The translations under genes were made by a program, and so were the position numbers. 64,000 nt of DNA. Origin: Phoebastria nigripes (lineage: Eukaryota; Chordata; Aves; Procellariiformes; Diomedeidae). Positions within the stretch are counted from its first letter, which is position 1. The number at the start of each line of letters is the position of its first letter. This document shows positions 1 to 12,542 of this stretch, one piece after another. The DNA is taken from NCBI GenBank assembly GCA_035582835.1, contig JAYKAV010003099.1:506408-570407 (forward strand). Reading direction: 5' to 3'. The notes under the pieces were generated by a model. It was given only the letters and a program-made list of their open reading frames with translations. It did not search any database and had not been told where the DNA came from.

Positions 1-2424
1 CCCCCATGGTGGAAAGAGTAATGAAAGGGGAGCCAATATTAGCTATGACTCTTAACTAGTACTGTTTACATTGGGGAAAATAAGAAGATTAAAGTCTTCT
101 AGGATGGGAGCAAGACAAACTTGACTTCAAGCTAGCAGACTTCAGTAGACCCAGGAAATCAGTAGGCAAGACCTTGTCTAGATTTGAAGAGAAAAATAAA
201 CAACATTAAGAAGAGAAATCCAAGGAAAACTCCTTTATTCAAGTTGCACATAATTTTGAAAACTCTCCCTTTCAAATGTTTAGAAAAATAGCACTAAGGT
301 ATTTGTTCAAACAACTATCATTGATGGCCAAAGAGCCTTGGAAATAGCTTCACTGTTACAGCAGGACCAGCAGAGGGAACACGTATGTTGTTTCTTGTAG
401 GATCTGTAAAAATAATGTGAAAAAAATCTTAGAAGTAGTAATGAAATGCATATATTTTAAATACTGATGTTTCAGGGGCTGGTATTCTACTGTTGTCCCT
501 TGCATAATACTTTTCAAGGTGATTGCATCTTGGGCTTTGCTTTAGTATATTTGATCCTTCTTCTCCCTCAACACTTCTTTTACATTTTTTCCCATTGCTG
601 CTTTTGTTTTGTTTCTGTTCTTCTCTATGTTTGCTGCTGGATGTGTTGGCTTGAATGTTTTGTTGGGCAGGAGACATTATAATAGGCTTTTTAAAGTGGG
701 CTCCTTTTTATCGATAACTTTTTCTATCTAATGGATAGCATTATTGCAGCGTCATATAGGCTTTTGTTTTGGTTTGTTTTTTGTTTTAAGTTGTACGTTC
801 TGAAATCTTCTTGCTGTAGTTACTCTGACTTGCTGGAAGAGCTTTGTTTCAGTAATAATCTATTATTGCAATATGCTCCCTGATAATTTGTAGAAGTATG
901 ACATAATGCATTGTGTGATTACAGAGTTGTCCACATGGTAGTAGTTCATTTTAGTAAATTAACATACGGTAAATGCCACTATAAGACAAAAAAAAAGGAA
1001 TAATACTCTAAACATGGCAAATATCGGTGAGCAGTTTATTCTATGGCACTGATAGATGAGGAAGAGGTGAAAGAGTTCGAGAGAGAGCAATTTGACTATT
1101 GAGATTCTGTTATCGGAAGCAAAAGACAGAAAAAACTCCTTTTTTTTTTTCAGCTGTGGGAATTTTGAGTAAATTAAATTATCAATCATGATAGCCCTGT
1201 CTGGGGTAATGCACAGGGGTGGACCTTTTAAAAAGCATTGCAGAATTTTGATGTGCATGCCAGTGAAGCAATTACTCCCATCACTAGATTGGACTATCTG
1301 ATTTAGTGTGTCAGATTCTTTAAATGAACATGATATGCCAAATGAAATAATGGCACAAATTGAGCTTGCATCCTGAGTTTATTCATCACTTAATAAATTA
1401 TTTCTTCGGCTAGCTTTCAATTACTAGGAAAATGGAAGAAGCAGATGTCTCGGGCATCAAATATCCCAGCATTAAGCGTTTCATTTGTCTCGCTGTTCAC
1501 TAGCTGCACGGAGGCGTAGAAATAGTTTGAAATTTTATGCTAGGAAAAGCTGACTAGAGGACAAGAGTCATTTAACTTGTCATTAAACATGATGGAACAG
1601 ACTGATGTGACCCATGAGACAATTTAAATTATTGGCTTCCAATCAAAAGGTAGAAATGACCTGTCAGACCAATTTGACTGTGAATGATTATTAATTGCGT
1701 CAAAGTTGTGAAAACAACTCTATTCTCTTTGTGGCTCCTGGGTTTTTTTTGTTCTGACAAATGCCTCTAACTCTGAATAAAAAAGATTTTAAATAAATGC
1801 TTTGAAGAGTTAGTCAGTTGATTGCAACCTGAAAGTTGTTTGCAGTGACTGATCGTAGGACCAGACTCTCAGGTTTTCTGCACAGGATGGGCACAGCAGC
1901 AAGGATGGCTCCCGTCATGCTTACAACCTCCGTCCCCCCGCGGCTGTGAGCACCCCAGGTCCCCAGGCTGTGAGCACCTTGGCTTTGGCATTGGTTAGTG
2001 CAGATCTGAGGCTATTCCAACTGAGACCAGGTAGCTGTAGACAGAAGTTATTATGAGAACAGAGGACTGCTTCAAGCATCCACCTTTCTTTGTAGCTAGT
2101 CCCCTGCACCAGGAGCTGGGGAGGTGGCGGAAAGGCCTCTTTTACCACAATAAGATTGATTTATATCTGCCTGGCACTGCCAGAGGGAGCCAAATAAGCG
2201 AACTTGTTTGTTCCTTTCCAAACACTATTCTTATGTAAAAGTATAGTGCAGACGATAAAGAATCCTTCCCAGCTCATTCAGGAGGTGAGTTTGATCCCGT
2301 CGTTGGATAAATCCAAATAATCTTGATTTGTCAGGAGTAGGGAAGTTGTGGTGCTATCTGAATCGCTGCTGCGGGGGTGCAATGCTTCCATTTTCCAGTC
2401 CAGAGCTGCTCACTCTTCATCTGT

Positions 2425-2515
2425 TGTGAAATGATTTCTGTGCAGTGTTTGTGAAGTGCTTTGATATCCTCTGTAGATGAAAGGTGTTATATAAATGCAA
2501 ATTTCATTCCTCATT
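2425..2515 (+). repeat. MIR-type SINE, 3' end fragment
   Basis: The stretch with aagtgctttgatatcctc, then gatgaaaggtgttatataaa and tgcaaattt follows the well-known 3' end of amniote MIR elements (aagcgctttgagatc, then aaggcgctatataaatgca). The body upstream is not recognisable. Divergence is clearly high, so this is an old copy. Confidence 0.7.
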
Positions 2516-3284
2516 TCAATTTCATTTAATAAATAAATAAATGCTTCAGGTTTTAGTGGGAAGGGTGCTCTGAGACCTAATACTGCATCTGTATTCTGGA
2601 TATACCTGTGGAGAGAGGTTAAGGCCACTGATTGTCTTTCAGAGCCTAACAGAATTAATTTTCACTTGTGCAAAAACAGATTCTGCAGGCTGAATAATAA
2701 TGAAATAAGTGAAGAATCCACTGGCTCTATTAAATTGGGTATCTCATCCCTATGAGTAAGGAAACGGAGAAAGGATGCATTGCTTAATTATCATTTTAAA
2801 TTAATTTTTCAAGGCTATTTACTGAGGAAACTNAAATTTTAATTAAAGTAGCAAATAAAGTAATTCATTCAAAAGTTTTATGAGATTCTTTTTTCTGTCA
2901 CATTGAAAAAAAATCCAGTGCTTAAAGAAACATTTTAAAGCAAGAAAAATTACATTTGGAGTAAAGAACAAGTCGTTTCTTCAAAATACCGCAGTTCTTT
3001 CAATAAGTAAATAGTACTGAAGTCATTGGGTGATGAGGGTGGTAGATATTTAATACAAATGTGTCCTAAAAATGCTGTGGTCGGAAATATAGCATATTTA
3101 TTTGAAAAAGATGTAGCCTAATAATAGAAAAGATTCTTGTGCATGTATTCCATATGGTATTTAAAAGGCATCTACATGGAGTTGCAGATAAAATGGTTTT
3201 TTGGGTTGATAAATGGGACCGTGTCTAAGAGAACAAGTGTTCTAATTATTTATTGTTATTATAACATGGATTACAAATGTTTGA

Positions 3285-3314
3285 TTTTTAACTTAGTAAT
3301 TTTTAACTTAGTAA
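3285..3314. repeat. Two perfect 15-bp tandem units
   Basis: The unit tttttaacttagtaa occurs twice without a gap and is followed by a T-run. It lies inside an intron. Confidence 0.9.
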
Positions 3315-4633
3315 TTTTTTCGCTTTGGATTGTTGATACTGCTAATTCATAGGGCTTTTGTTCTTACTGCTGGTAGCTTTTTTTTTTTTTTTTTTAAACC
3401 ACTTTACTACTATTAGAAACTGTTCCTATCAGTAATTGGCAGCGTGGTTTCAGAGCTCTTCAGACTGCTTAAAAAAAGGTTGATCTTTTTGATAATAGAA
3501 AACAAACTATACAGTTTTCCAAAGTGAAATCTTGTGTGAATGGGAAAAGAAGCTCTTAAGTTGTTGGAATACTTAATATTGTTGAAATAATTGCCTTAGT
3601 CCTTAATAGTTGAAATATATATGCTCAACAATTAATTAATTAAATGGTAAGCTTTTCTTTTAATTACAGGCTATTAGTACCAGAAAGGAATTAATAGTGT
3701 ATAAATTAATACATATAACTGAATATATATAAATGAATAATATAGTTATTTCACTTAAATGTCTTGCTTTGAATATCCATTTTTAATTTATTGCAGCTTG
3801 GACACGAATGTAAATCAGCTTGCTCAGAAAGTGCTTTGCAGTTACAACTTACTATTAATTCACAACAATATTACTAACTACGTGTATTCCCTGAAATAAA
3901 GTTCTAGGGAGTAGAAATGTTTCCTGCCCATGCTAGACTGGGAGCACATGGAGATGCCACACAGTTGGGGGGTAAAGGGCCACCGCGGGTATGGGTGCAA
4001 TCTGGGAAAGGGATTTGGGTTACCGAGCTGCAGAGGGGGAGCACAAATATAAGCCATGAGACTCTCGGCATTAAATGGTGATCTTTTTAATAATAGGAGT
4101 TGATTCAGTAACTCCCAGTACTGACAATTCCTCCATGACCTCTGATGCTTTTTCCCTTGATGGTTGCTTATCACCCCTTAAACTGGGGAGGAAAAAAAAC
4201 CCAACCCAAAACATTGTCAGAGTTTGTTTACTTCCCAGCTGTAGCACTTGCTATTGCTGTGCCTTCATGTGCCGGAATTAAGTGCTTCTTAATGAAATTT
4301 TATTCCCTGTAATAGTATTTTAAATTACAAATGAGTCATGCCTTAATTGTGGTTGATAACGATCTCGGAGTTTCTCAGTACAGATCATGCCTCTCAGTCA
4401 TTTGTTTTTACTTTCTAGAAACCTTTCATGGTTTGTTAACATCTTGAACTTTATAGAGTCTTGAACTAATCAAAATATTCTTAGTTTTGCAACCAAAATA
4501 TAGAGCATGTTTTCTTTTGACAGTCAGAAGACTGTTCTTGAATGGTTTATGCTTAATATGAGCGTTTAGAAAAGTAAGGATTGAATGGGTATTGCCAGTT
4601 TGCTTCAAAACTTGTCTCCTATCTCTTTTCCAG

Positions 4634-4730
4634 TTTCCTTTTGGCAGACGCTTGCCCTGCGATATCTATTGGCATGGGGTATCATTTCATGATAATGATA
4701 TATTCTCAGGTCAAGTCAACAAATTTCCAG
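4634..4730 (+). CDS. TTLL11: TTLL11 first visible coding exon (residues 1-33 of the visible part)
   Basis: The exon encodes the segment running from FPFGRRLPCDIYWHG to QVNKFPG, a conserved N-terminal part of the TTL fold. A pyrimidine-rich acceptor ending in ttttccag precedes it. The donor is CCAG|gtacct, a weaker-than-consensus site. It is 97 nt long and ends in phase 1; the split Gly codon is completed by the next exon. It is too short to show as a start-to-stop open frame and was found by matching the TTLL11 protein. Confidence 0.93.
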
Positions 4731-7700
4731 GTACCTTACTTCTGCTTCTAGTTTAAACAAATGCTTTAAAAACATGATTATTTTAACTGTGTTTTACTGT
4801 TTTTTAATGTGAATTATCTGCCTAATCAGCTGATAGTATTTTTACCATATTACCATTTTTGGTAGGTGATTTCTGCTTAGGTGGTAAGAATATGAGAATG
4901 GGTGTCTTGAACAATTTCTGAACTGAAATTTTTTTTGGAGAAAAAGTGTTTTTGATGAAAAGAATATTTCATATGCATGAATTTAGGAAAAATAAGAGTG
5001 GTAGGCTATAATTTAAGTGAAGTATGCAATTATTGTCTGTTATCTAGTGTTGATAACAGTGCTGTATCTGTGGATTTGGTTTTCATTCAAAGTGGAAAGA
5101 ATCTGGTTTGTTTCGTACTCTGGCCTATCTCCGGGAGAAGCTCAAAGCGGAGTTCCTCAAATGGATTTTTTCGTATTGAAGAATTCATGTCAGCCCTCAT
5201 CTTATGATGACTCTTCTACTTTTTTAAGCTCCCTTTTTTCTCATTTAATCCCTGTTGAGATCTCTCTAAATAAGAGCTAAGAGCTTAGGTATTGACTTAC
5301 CTAAGCCCTTTACTTCAGATTTATTGCTGCTGTTAGTATGCTGTGAGAATAAGAACCCTCAGATATCGAACTTTATGCTTTATTTACCCTGACTTTCTCC
5401 TGTCTGTGGGAAGTTCACATACAAGTATCGGATAGTGTAGTTTTCTGTTGGTTTTTAAATCTGTGTTAGATGAATGTTACCCTCTCTCTGTATTCTGGCT
5501 TCTACATGGTAAGCAAGCAGCCTGCACAGTAGTCAAAACCACAGTCCTTCAGAACTAGACCTGATTTCAGGAAGGCTGCACTAACTTGATGCTGGGTTTT
5601 ACTAAATTCTTTTTCTTGAAGAAGAGAACTTTTCTTAGTTACTTGTGAGAGATTCAAAGAATCTGAAAGGGTTGGTGCTCAGGAAGACTTAGAAACTTTT
5701 CCATAAAAATAGCTTTTTAGTCATGTTCCCGATGGAAATAAGACTTCAGCAAATGTGCATGTGTTCCCTGTCACTTACTGTCCTCCTTGTACATTTGGAA
5801 CCTCCTGGCCAAAATCAACTGTACTTGACAGAGGTTTGCAGTCACAGACTACTGAGCTCCTGTANGTTTTGTGGAAATTTGCTGACCATGTAGGAAGAAG
5901 CCCACAGATGATGTTCTCACTGAGAAAGAAGCTGCAGCATGAACCTTATAAGCTGTAATATCTGAAAGCGTATAAGCAACACGAGAGTAACCCTGAATGC
6001 CCTGACCTTGGAAAAAGCTTCTACCAGAGCTCACACAGATCTGGATATGGCATGATCCAAGCATGAGATTCAAAGCTGGAGGAAAGCAGCTAAGTTTGAC
6101 TGCTCACAAAATAACCTATTCTTTCTGACATAGTTACTTAAATGAATGCAAAGTAAACACAAAGTGGTTGATTATATTTAAATGACATTTTTACCTATTC
6201 CTGGAACGATAGCAGGCTAGGGCAATAATTTTGGATTATGGCAAAGACAGTAGTTACTATTTGACTAAAGCTTTCCCTCTATTATTCTGAGCTGTATTTT
6301 TGATAATTAATTTTTTTCTAATATGATACAGTAATACATACAATATGAAATATGGCAGGGGAATGCTACAAATATTTTGTCAGATTTTAAAAGGTTTTCA
6401 GCTTTACTGAAAGCAATGAATAAAGTGCCTTACCAGCAGGGTGAGTAACGATATAACAATTTATTTTTAGGATGAGACTTCAGTGCAGATTTTTCATCAC
6501 TCCTAGACACTGTATATTTTTTTCCCAGGCATGACAGAGATGGTACGTAAAATTACACTGAGTCGGGCAGTGCGAACAATGCAAGATCTATTTCCTCTTG
6601 AATATAACTTCTACCCTCGATCCTGGATTCTGCCAGAAGAATTTCCCCTCTTTGTGGCTGAGGTAGATTACTTTTACTCTCAGAATAGTATAACTTGTTG
6701 GATATTGTTGCCATGTCATTCTTTAGTTTTTCATACCTACCAGATTATTTAAAATCACACTTGGGTGCTGTGGATGACATCTTTTTCAATTTGTCTGAGA
6801 GCAGACATAGTCTGGATGAACTGCTTTTGTTTGTTACGTTCTAGAGTAAACTTTAAAACAATTATGCTTCTCTGCAATGCCAGAAGAGATGTCTGAAAAT
6901 TAAACGTGGTAGAACCATAAGCCCTTTCCCTGCATATTCTACTAAGTTTAAAAGGGCTGAGGAGGTTCCAGTACAGTGTGTGGGGTGTGGTACTTCACCA
7001 GGTTCATTGTCACTGAAGTCTTTTTAGTCCATCAGGCCTGTTCTATCCAAATCCTTTAAAAGAGCATTTTGTACTGTGCGTTGTTAAATATACTCACATC
7101 TTCCTGAATAATTGTTTGTTTGAATCTCTTGTCAGACTGTTGCTTTGTTTAAATATTCAGAATGTAATAAAATGCCATTCTTTTTCAGCTTTTTTGAAAA
7201 AAAGTGATGCTGTGTGTTGGTGTTTGGTTCTGTTATTACAAATATTTTTAAAAATATTGTATGTGTTTGTTTTAACCCTGTCTGACTCGCCCAGTGCATT
7301 CTTGTATTCTACAGTATCCTCTGCTTGGAAAAGGGAGAGAAAAAGGTATGGACTTTAATAGACTTCTATACTGTGTGTTACTTTTTGGATAATTACCATA
7401 TCCACAGTCCAATTAAATCCATGAACATCTTTTAATATATACTCTTCAAGTGTGCTGGGTCACTGCCACGGCACTGCTAGTAACAGTAAAAATGAATAAA
7501 ATCCCAACAGTACTTCAGCCTTATTGCTTTAGATGTAAGACCAATTTGTAAAAGGAGTGTAAATTATCCAATCAATTTAGCAATGGCAGGTAGATAAGTG
7601 CAAATAACTTGGAAGTAAACTTTCAAAATGGTGCACTGGGGTTCTAGCGATGACTCTTTTGGGAATCGTGCCTGTCAAAGTTAAAGACACTGACTAACTG

Positions 7701-10700
7701 AGCAGTGCGTAGCAATGTGGTCGGTACATCGGGTTAAATGCACAGACCCGCACGCTGTCAGCAGGTGGCACTGCAAATAAATACTTTTCTTTGGTTGAAC
7801 GGTTACTGGAGTGAAAACGATTCGGTTTTTGTTCCAACAATAACAGATGTCCAGTAACACACTCCTAGGAGTTTCCTTTGCATATGTTCTTCCATCTGTG
7901 TTTGAGAAAAGCATAGTTCTTGTTATCAAACATTATATTTTATGTTGTAAGAGTTTATGTTGTACTTAACACAAGTTTGTAATGTAACCCCTCCAAAACA
8001 AGAAAAAATACAAAACAAAAAAATTCCAAATCCACTGTGAACCATAAATGGTTCAGAACACTTTTCACTTGCAGTTTCATGAGTTCTCAGTAGGAGCTTT
8101 CCAGTCTTTTCTGTTGTTTATTTGTTCATATGTGGTTTTGTTTGCTTTACAACCAAGGGACACTAATGCTGCTGAAAACATCAGCTCTCTGAGACTGAAT
8201 TTTCAGCTTATTCACAAACGAGTACAATACAGCATTGGTGGTGCCTGCATGTTATACATACCCCTACAGGAACTGGCATACACTTAAATGTACACATGGC
8301 ACTCACATATTCATTTGAGCAAAAGATGATTTAGCCATCTCTGGTACTTCTGGAAGTAAAGCTGTATTGTCATGGGCTGCAGCTACTAAGTACGTAGCTC
8401 TAGATGTGTCATGCTGAAACTCATGTTGCTGTACCTTTCCTATGACTAGTATTCAAGTCCAATAGTTAATTACCAAAAGTCACAAATTCTGTGTCAGTGT
8501 AGGTATAGGTTAGACACGAGAAGATGGTTTGGTGGTTTGTAGGATTTTGTCACAAAAGGCTGGACTGAGAAATGAACACCTATGAGATTTTGCCTGTAAT
8601 AGAAATGACTACTGAAAGAAGAAACTCTGTGAGAATTTCAATCTCGCTGCCTCTTCCTGAAACACTACAACATTTCAAAACAGTTTCTCTCGAATATTCT
8701 TACTGTGCCTCACTTCTGTAGACGTGATCGTGAACTTTTATCATACATTTGTATCAATAACTAAATCAAATGCTGTCAGCTTTTCCCACTTTCCCCCATC
8801 CCTAAATCCAGGTAGAAAACACTGCAGCTAATCTAATATTAATTAGCCAGTAATCGATGGGAGAGCTGCACTCCAAAGTTTGTTGGGGATGAGCTTCGTA
8901 TTGGGAAATACCCACAAAATGGTAGTTCCCTTAGCTTCATTCGTATTAAACTGAAATGGTGATAGGTATTTTTAATGAGGGCTTAAAAGTTAATTTTACT
9001 AAGTAAATATATATTTACCTATTTTCAATATTCACCTATTTTTTACCTTCTAAAACATTCTGTACTAACGTGTCACCATAACAGAAGATGAGTTACAGAT
9101 AAGGAAATCTCTCAGGTGCTACAGTAATCACCCCTTCACTAACAGAGAAGAATCTGTTGGAATCTGTGTGCTAAGAATTCACTTCTAATAGGAAATTCCA
9201 ATTTCTGAAAAGTAACTAGCTTGGGATTCAAACCAGGGCCTTGATTGCTCTCATACTGCCTTCTTTGTGTTGTCTGTGAGGATGATGAATAGGCCTACTA
9301 TGATTAATTTTTAATAAGAATCTAATTTGGACAGTCTAATTTCCAGCACAGCATATTTTTGGTGGTTTAATCAGGTTTTCAGCTTTTGGATACCTCTTAG
9401 GCATAGACATGAATATTCTAGTCTTTGTGCTGTCAAATCTTATAGCCCATTATATGCATTTTTTTTCAGAACACTATATTCATTAAGCCTGTGTTTCCTC
9501 ATGAAAGGCAAACCTGCAACTGGATGAGATTTTCATACCGTTAGACATCATATTCTCCTCTTGCTGTTGACTGTAAATGGTTAACATGTTTTTAAAGATA
9601 ATTTTCTTCTGTCAAGCTAAGTACACAAATATCTCATTTTGTATGAACTAATTTTCCTACATGACTGACTTTTCTAAGTCTGGACAAGCCTCCTCGTAAT
9701 GAGAATTTGAAAGAATATAGTTGAGGGGATTGTGGAGAATTTGAAGACAACTGTCAGGAATTTCCTTGAAGATGAAGAAACCATCTGCTTTCTTCAAGAC
9801 AGTCAAGCTGCTGAAAAACAGACTGACTCTGGATTACTATTCCCCCTTTCCCCACCATCCTATCTTCATCTGCCATATGTAAGTTTTGATGGACTAGAAG
9901 GCCTGAATAATACCCAGGCCTTCTAGTCCATCAAAAAATGGACTAGAAAATGATGGAGAAAATTATTTCCTTTCCAGCTAAATGGAAGGAGTTAAGTATG
10001 AGATCTATGAGGCCAATGATTGTTAAAATGCAGGACTTCAAAAGCAGGTTGCTGTTGCATCTTTAACAATAGTCCCCAGAAAGCATGATCTTTTTTGAAA
10101 AGGTGCTGCTGTAGCAGAGCAGAAGGAGCCTGAGGCATGAACAACAGACATGGGAATGGGAGGCAGATTGCCCCGGCTGGCTTCACAGAGGTTCTTTATT
10201 GCTTTCTCCCCTAGTAGACAGTGATTGGCACTTCGTACATACAAATAGAGTCATAGTAGTGTATGTTTAGTCGTGGAGGTTTAAGATTAACCAAATATCT
10301 TTCTGGGATGCTGACTTGAACAACATGTGAACCAGAGAGAATCCCCTAGTATGCAGAGTAATGTCACATCAGGGGAAGATTATTCTTTAGTTGTAAAAAG
10401 ACTAGGGCATAAATCCTGCTTACCTTGCTTGCACATCTAGGCCTGCTGATCTACTTGGACCTATTTATCCACATGCCATTTATGTAAACCTGATCTCCGT
10501 TGTGGCGTTTTATCCCTCAAAAGTGACCTATCTTGAAGAATGATCTTTCACTGAGTTAGTGTGACACTTGTCCATGAGAAAAATCCTAGTCTAAATAATT
10601 AATCTTGAATTTGTGCTGTGCTTAGTAGGAAGGCTTTTAGCAGTGTGATTCTCAAGGAAATGAATGACTGGATAGGATGGAGCCAGAAGTCCTTCACGCC

Positions 10701-12476
10701 TTGGGAACGTCGCCGCTATCAGAGCTGCACCTCTCGTGTGGGTCAGCAGGCTAATGTAGTCGCAGCAGAGGGTGCTGTCCAAAAATCATGATGATCTGAC
10801 TGGTGCTCAGCCTTTTCCCGCCTGCTAATTTTATCTTCCATTCTGCAGTGCCAGGGCTGATGGTGGCAATTGATTGTTTTTTCTTTGTTAGCTTGCGTCC
10901 TCAGGCTTCTTAAAGTCAATCTCCAGTTGTTGCTGGCGAGCCACAGGCTTGTATAAAACCAGATCACTGACTTGGTTCAGCACGTGTCTGGCTGAACGGA
11001 GAGAATAGCAGCTGCAGGTCTGGTGCCATAAAACACGTGAATGCAAGAAAAGAGTGATCTGTACTGTGACATCCCTCCGTTTTGAAAAGAAGAGATTTTA
11101 AGTGCTTTATTCTTCTGAATCCCATGCGTAGCTGATAAATGTGTTAGTCCGCATCCTGCGTTTTCTTTAGCTGCATTCTTTGTTAGGGCTCCCTGTGCCA
11201 GTGCTGTTAGGAGTTTCATGAGCTACAGTCCTTCAGCATCTATTCATTGAAACCTGGATTTTATAGTTGCATTTTGATAAATTACAGTTTGTGTTCTAAC
11301 AGTTTCTTTCCTCCTAAATATCTGTGAATGCAGTGCTACTGTATTTACACCCATAGGGACTTTACCTACACGCAGAGAACAGCAATAGAGCTGGGGGAGC
11401 TACAGAGGTTTCCTCACTAGGGTCCTGTTGCTTTACCATGAACTTAAAGGGCTGCCCGAGAGGGTAATGCGGCAGTTCATTTTCCACTGCTTGCTCAGTC
11501 CTTGACCTCCAAACCAGTTGCCAATTAATACCACTTCCCTTGGGTTTTCTTTTTGTTCTTGGTGCGTGCCAGTTGGATCACTACATTCACACTGCACTTG
11601 CCAAACAGCTTCCGATAGCAGTGAGCACCAGTGGTGCTGATGGGATTTGGAGAGACGGCAGATGGGTCTTCAGTCAGCCCGTACCTCAGGTGGCTGATCT
11701 TTTCCTCCTATGCTTCTGAAGGCTGAGACGTTAACTCACTGGCTTAAACATGCTCATATTCTCTCCTTGCTACATGTTGTAAAACATGCTGTATTTTATG
11801 AATAGTTTTTAAAATTCATCTAAGATAACTCTAAACACTTCCTGACTTCCTTCCTTTCTCAATTTCACTTCTACTAATTGAGGCATCCAAATCTCTGCAG
11901 TTCTTACTTTTGCTATACAAGTAGTAAGTAAACTAAGATTTATTTAGGCAGTGGGAGATACGCATGTAATATGAAAGATCTGATACTCAGTAGATGTGTC
12001 AGGCCCTTACAGTGACCTAGTTACTGTCTTCCTGATTTTTTTCATCCTCAAATAAAATGGATGCTTGCAAAGTTTAGGTTTGCTTCTTGGGAATGTGAGC
12101 TTTGTAGGCAATTTAGATGGTGTAATTGCTCTTTTATCTGATGTTAAAAGATTCCCTAATTATATTGATTTTTTTTTTTTGAGAGAGAGAGTTTTGAGTG
12201 AATATATGCTGTTTACAAAAGTGCAGATTTGAATCCAGAGGTTATTGGTGCCATGTTTAATTCTGACTCACTGTATCCAGTTGGGAATGACATTCGCCTC
12301 CAAACATTCCCTGCTAAATGCATGTATCAGTTTAACATGTTCAAAGGCCAAAACAACCTTATTACAGTAATCATGTTTTGGACTGCCAACTATTAACAGT
12401 CTGTTCCAGGTGGGATTATCTAATTTTCTCACAGATAAAATAACTGATTCTTTAGGAAAGAAAAATGGGTATTTCC

Positions 12477-12542
<66 letters not shown>

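Larger units (their letters stand above)
1..4633 (+). other. TTLL11: TTLL11 intron, 3' part of the intron preceding the first visible exon
   Basis: No coding segment was found. The stretch is AT-rich, with a MIR-type fragment near 2.45 kb, a 15-bp tandem pair at 3285-3314 and a T18 run near 3380. Two stretches (about 1430-1710 and 2640-2870) have the composition of conserved non-coding elements. Short open frames on both strands look like chance. Confidence 0.85.
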
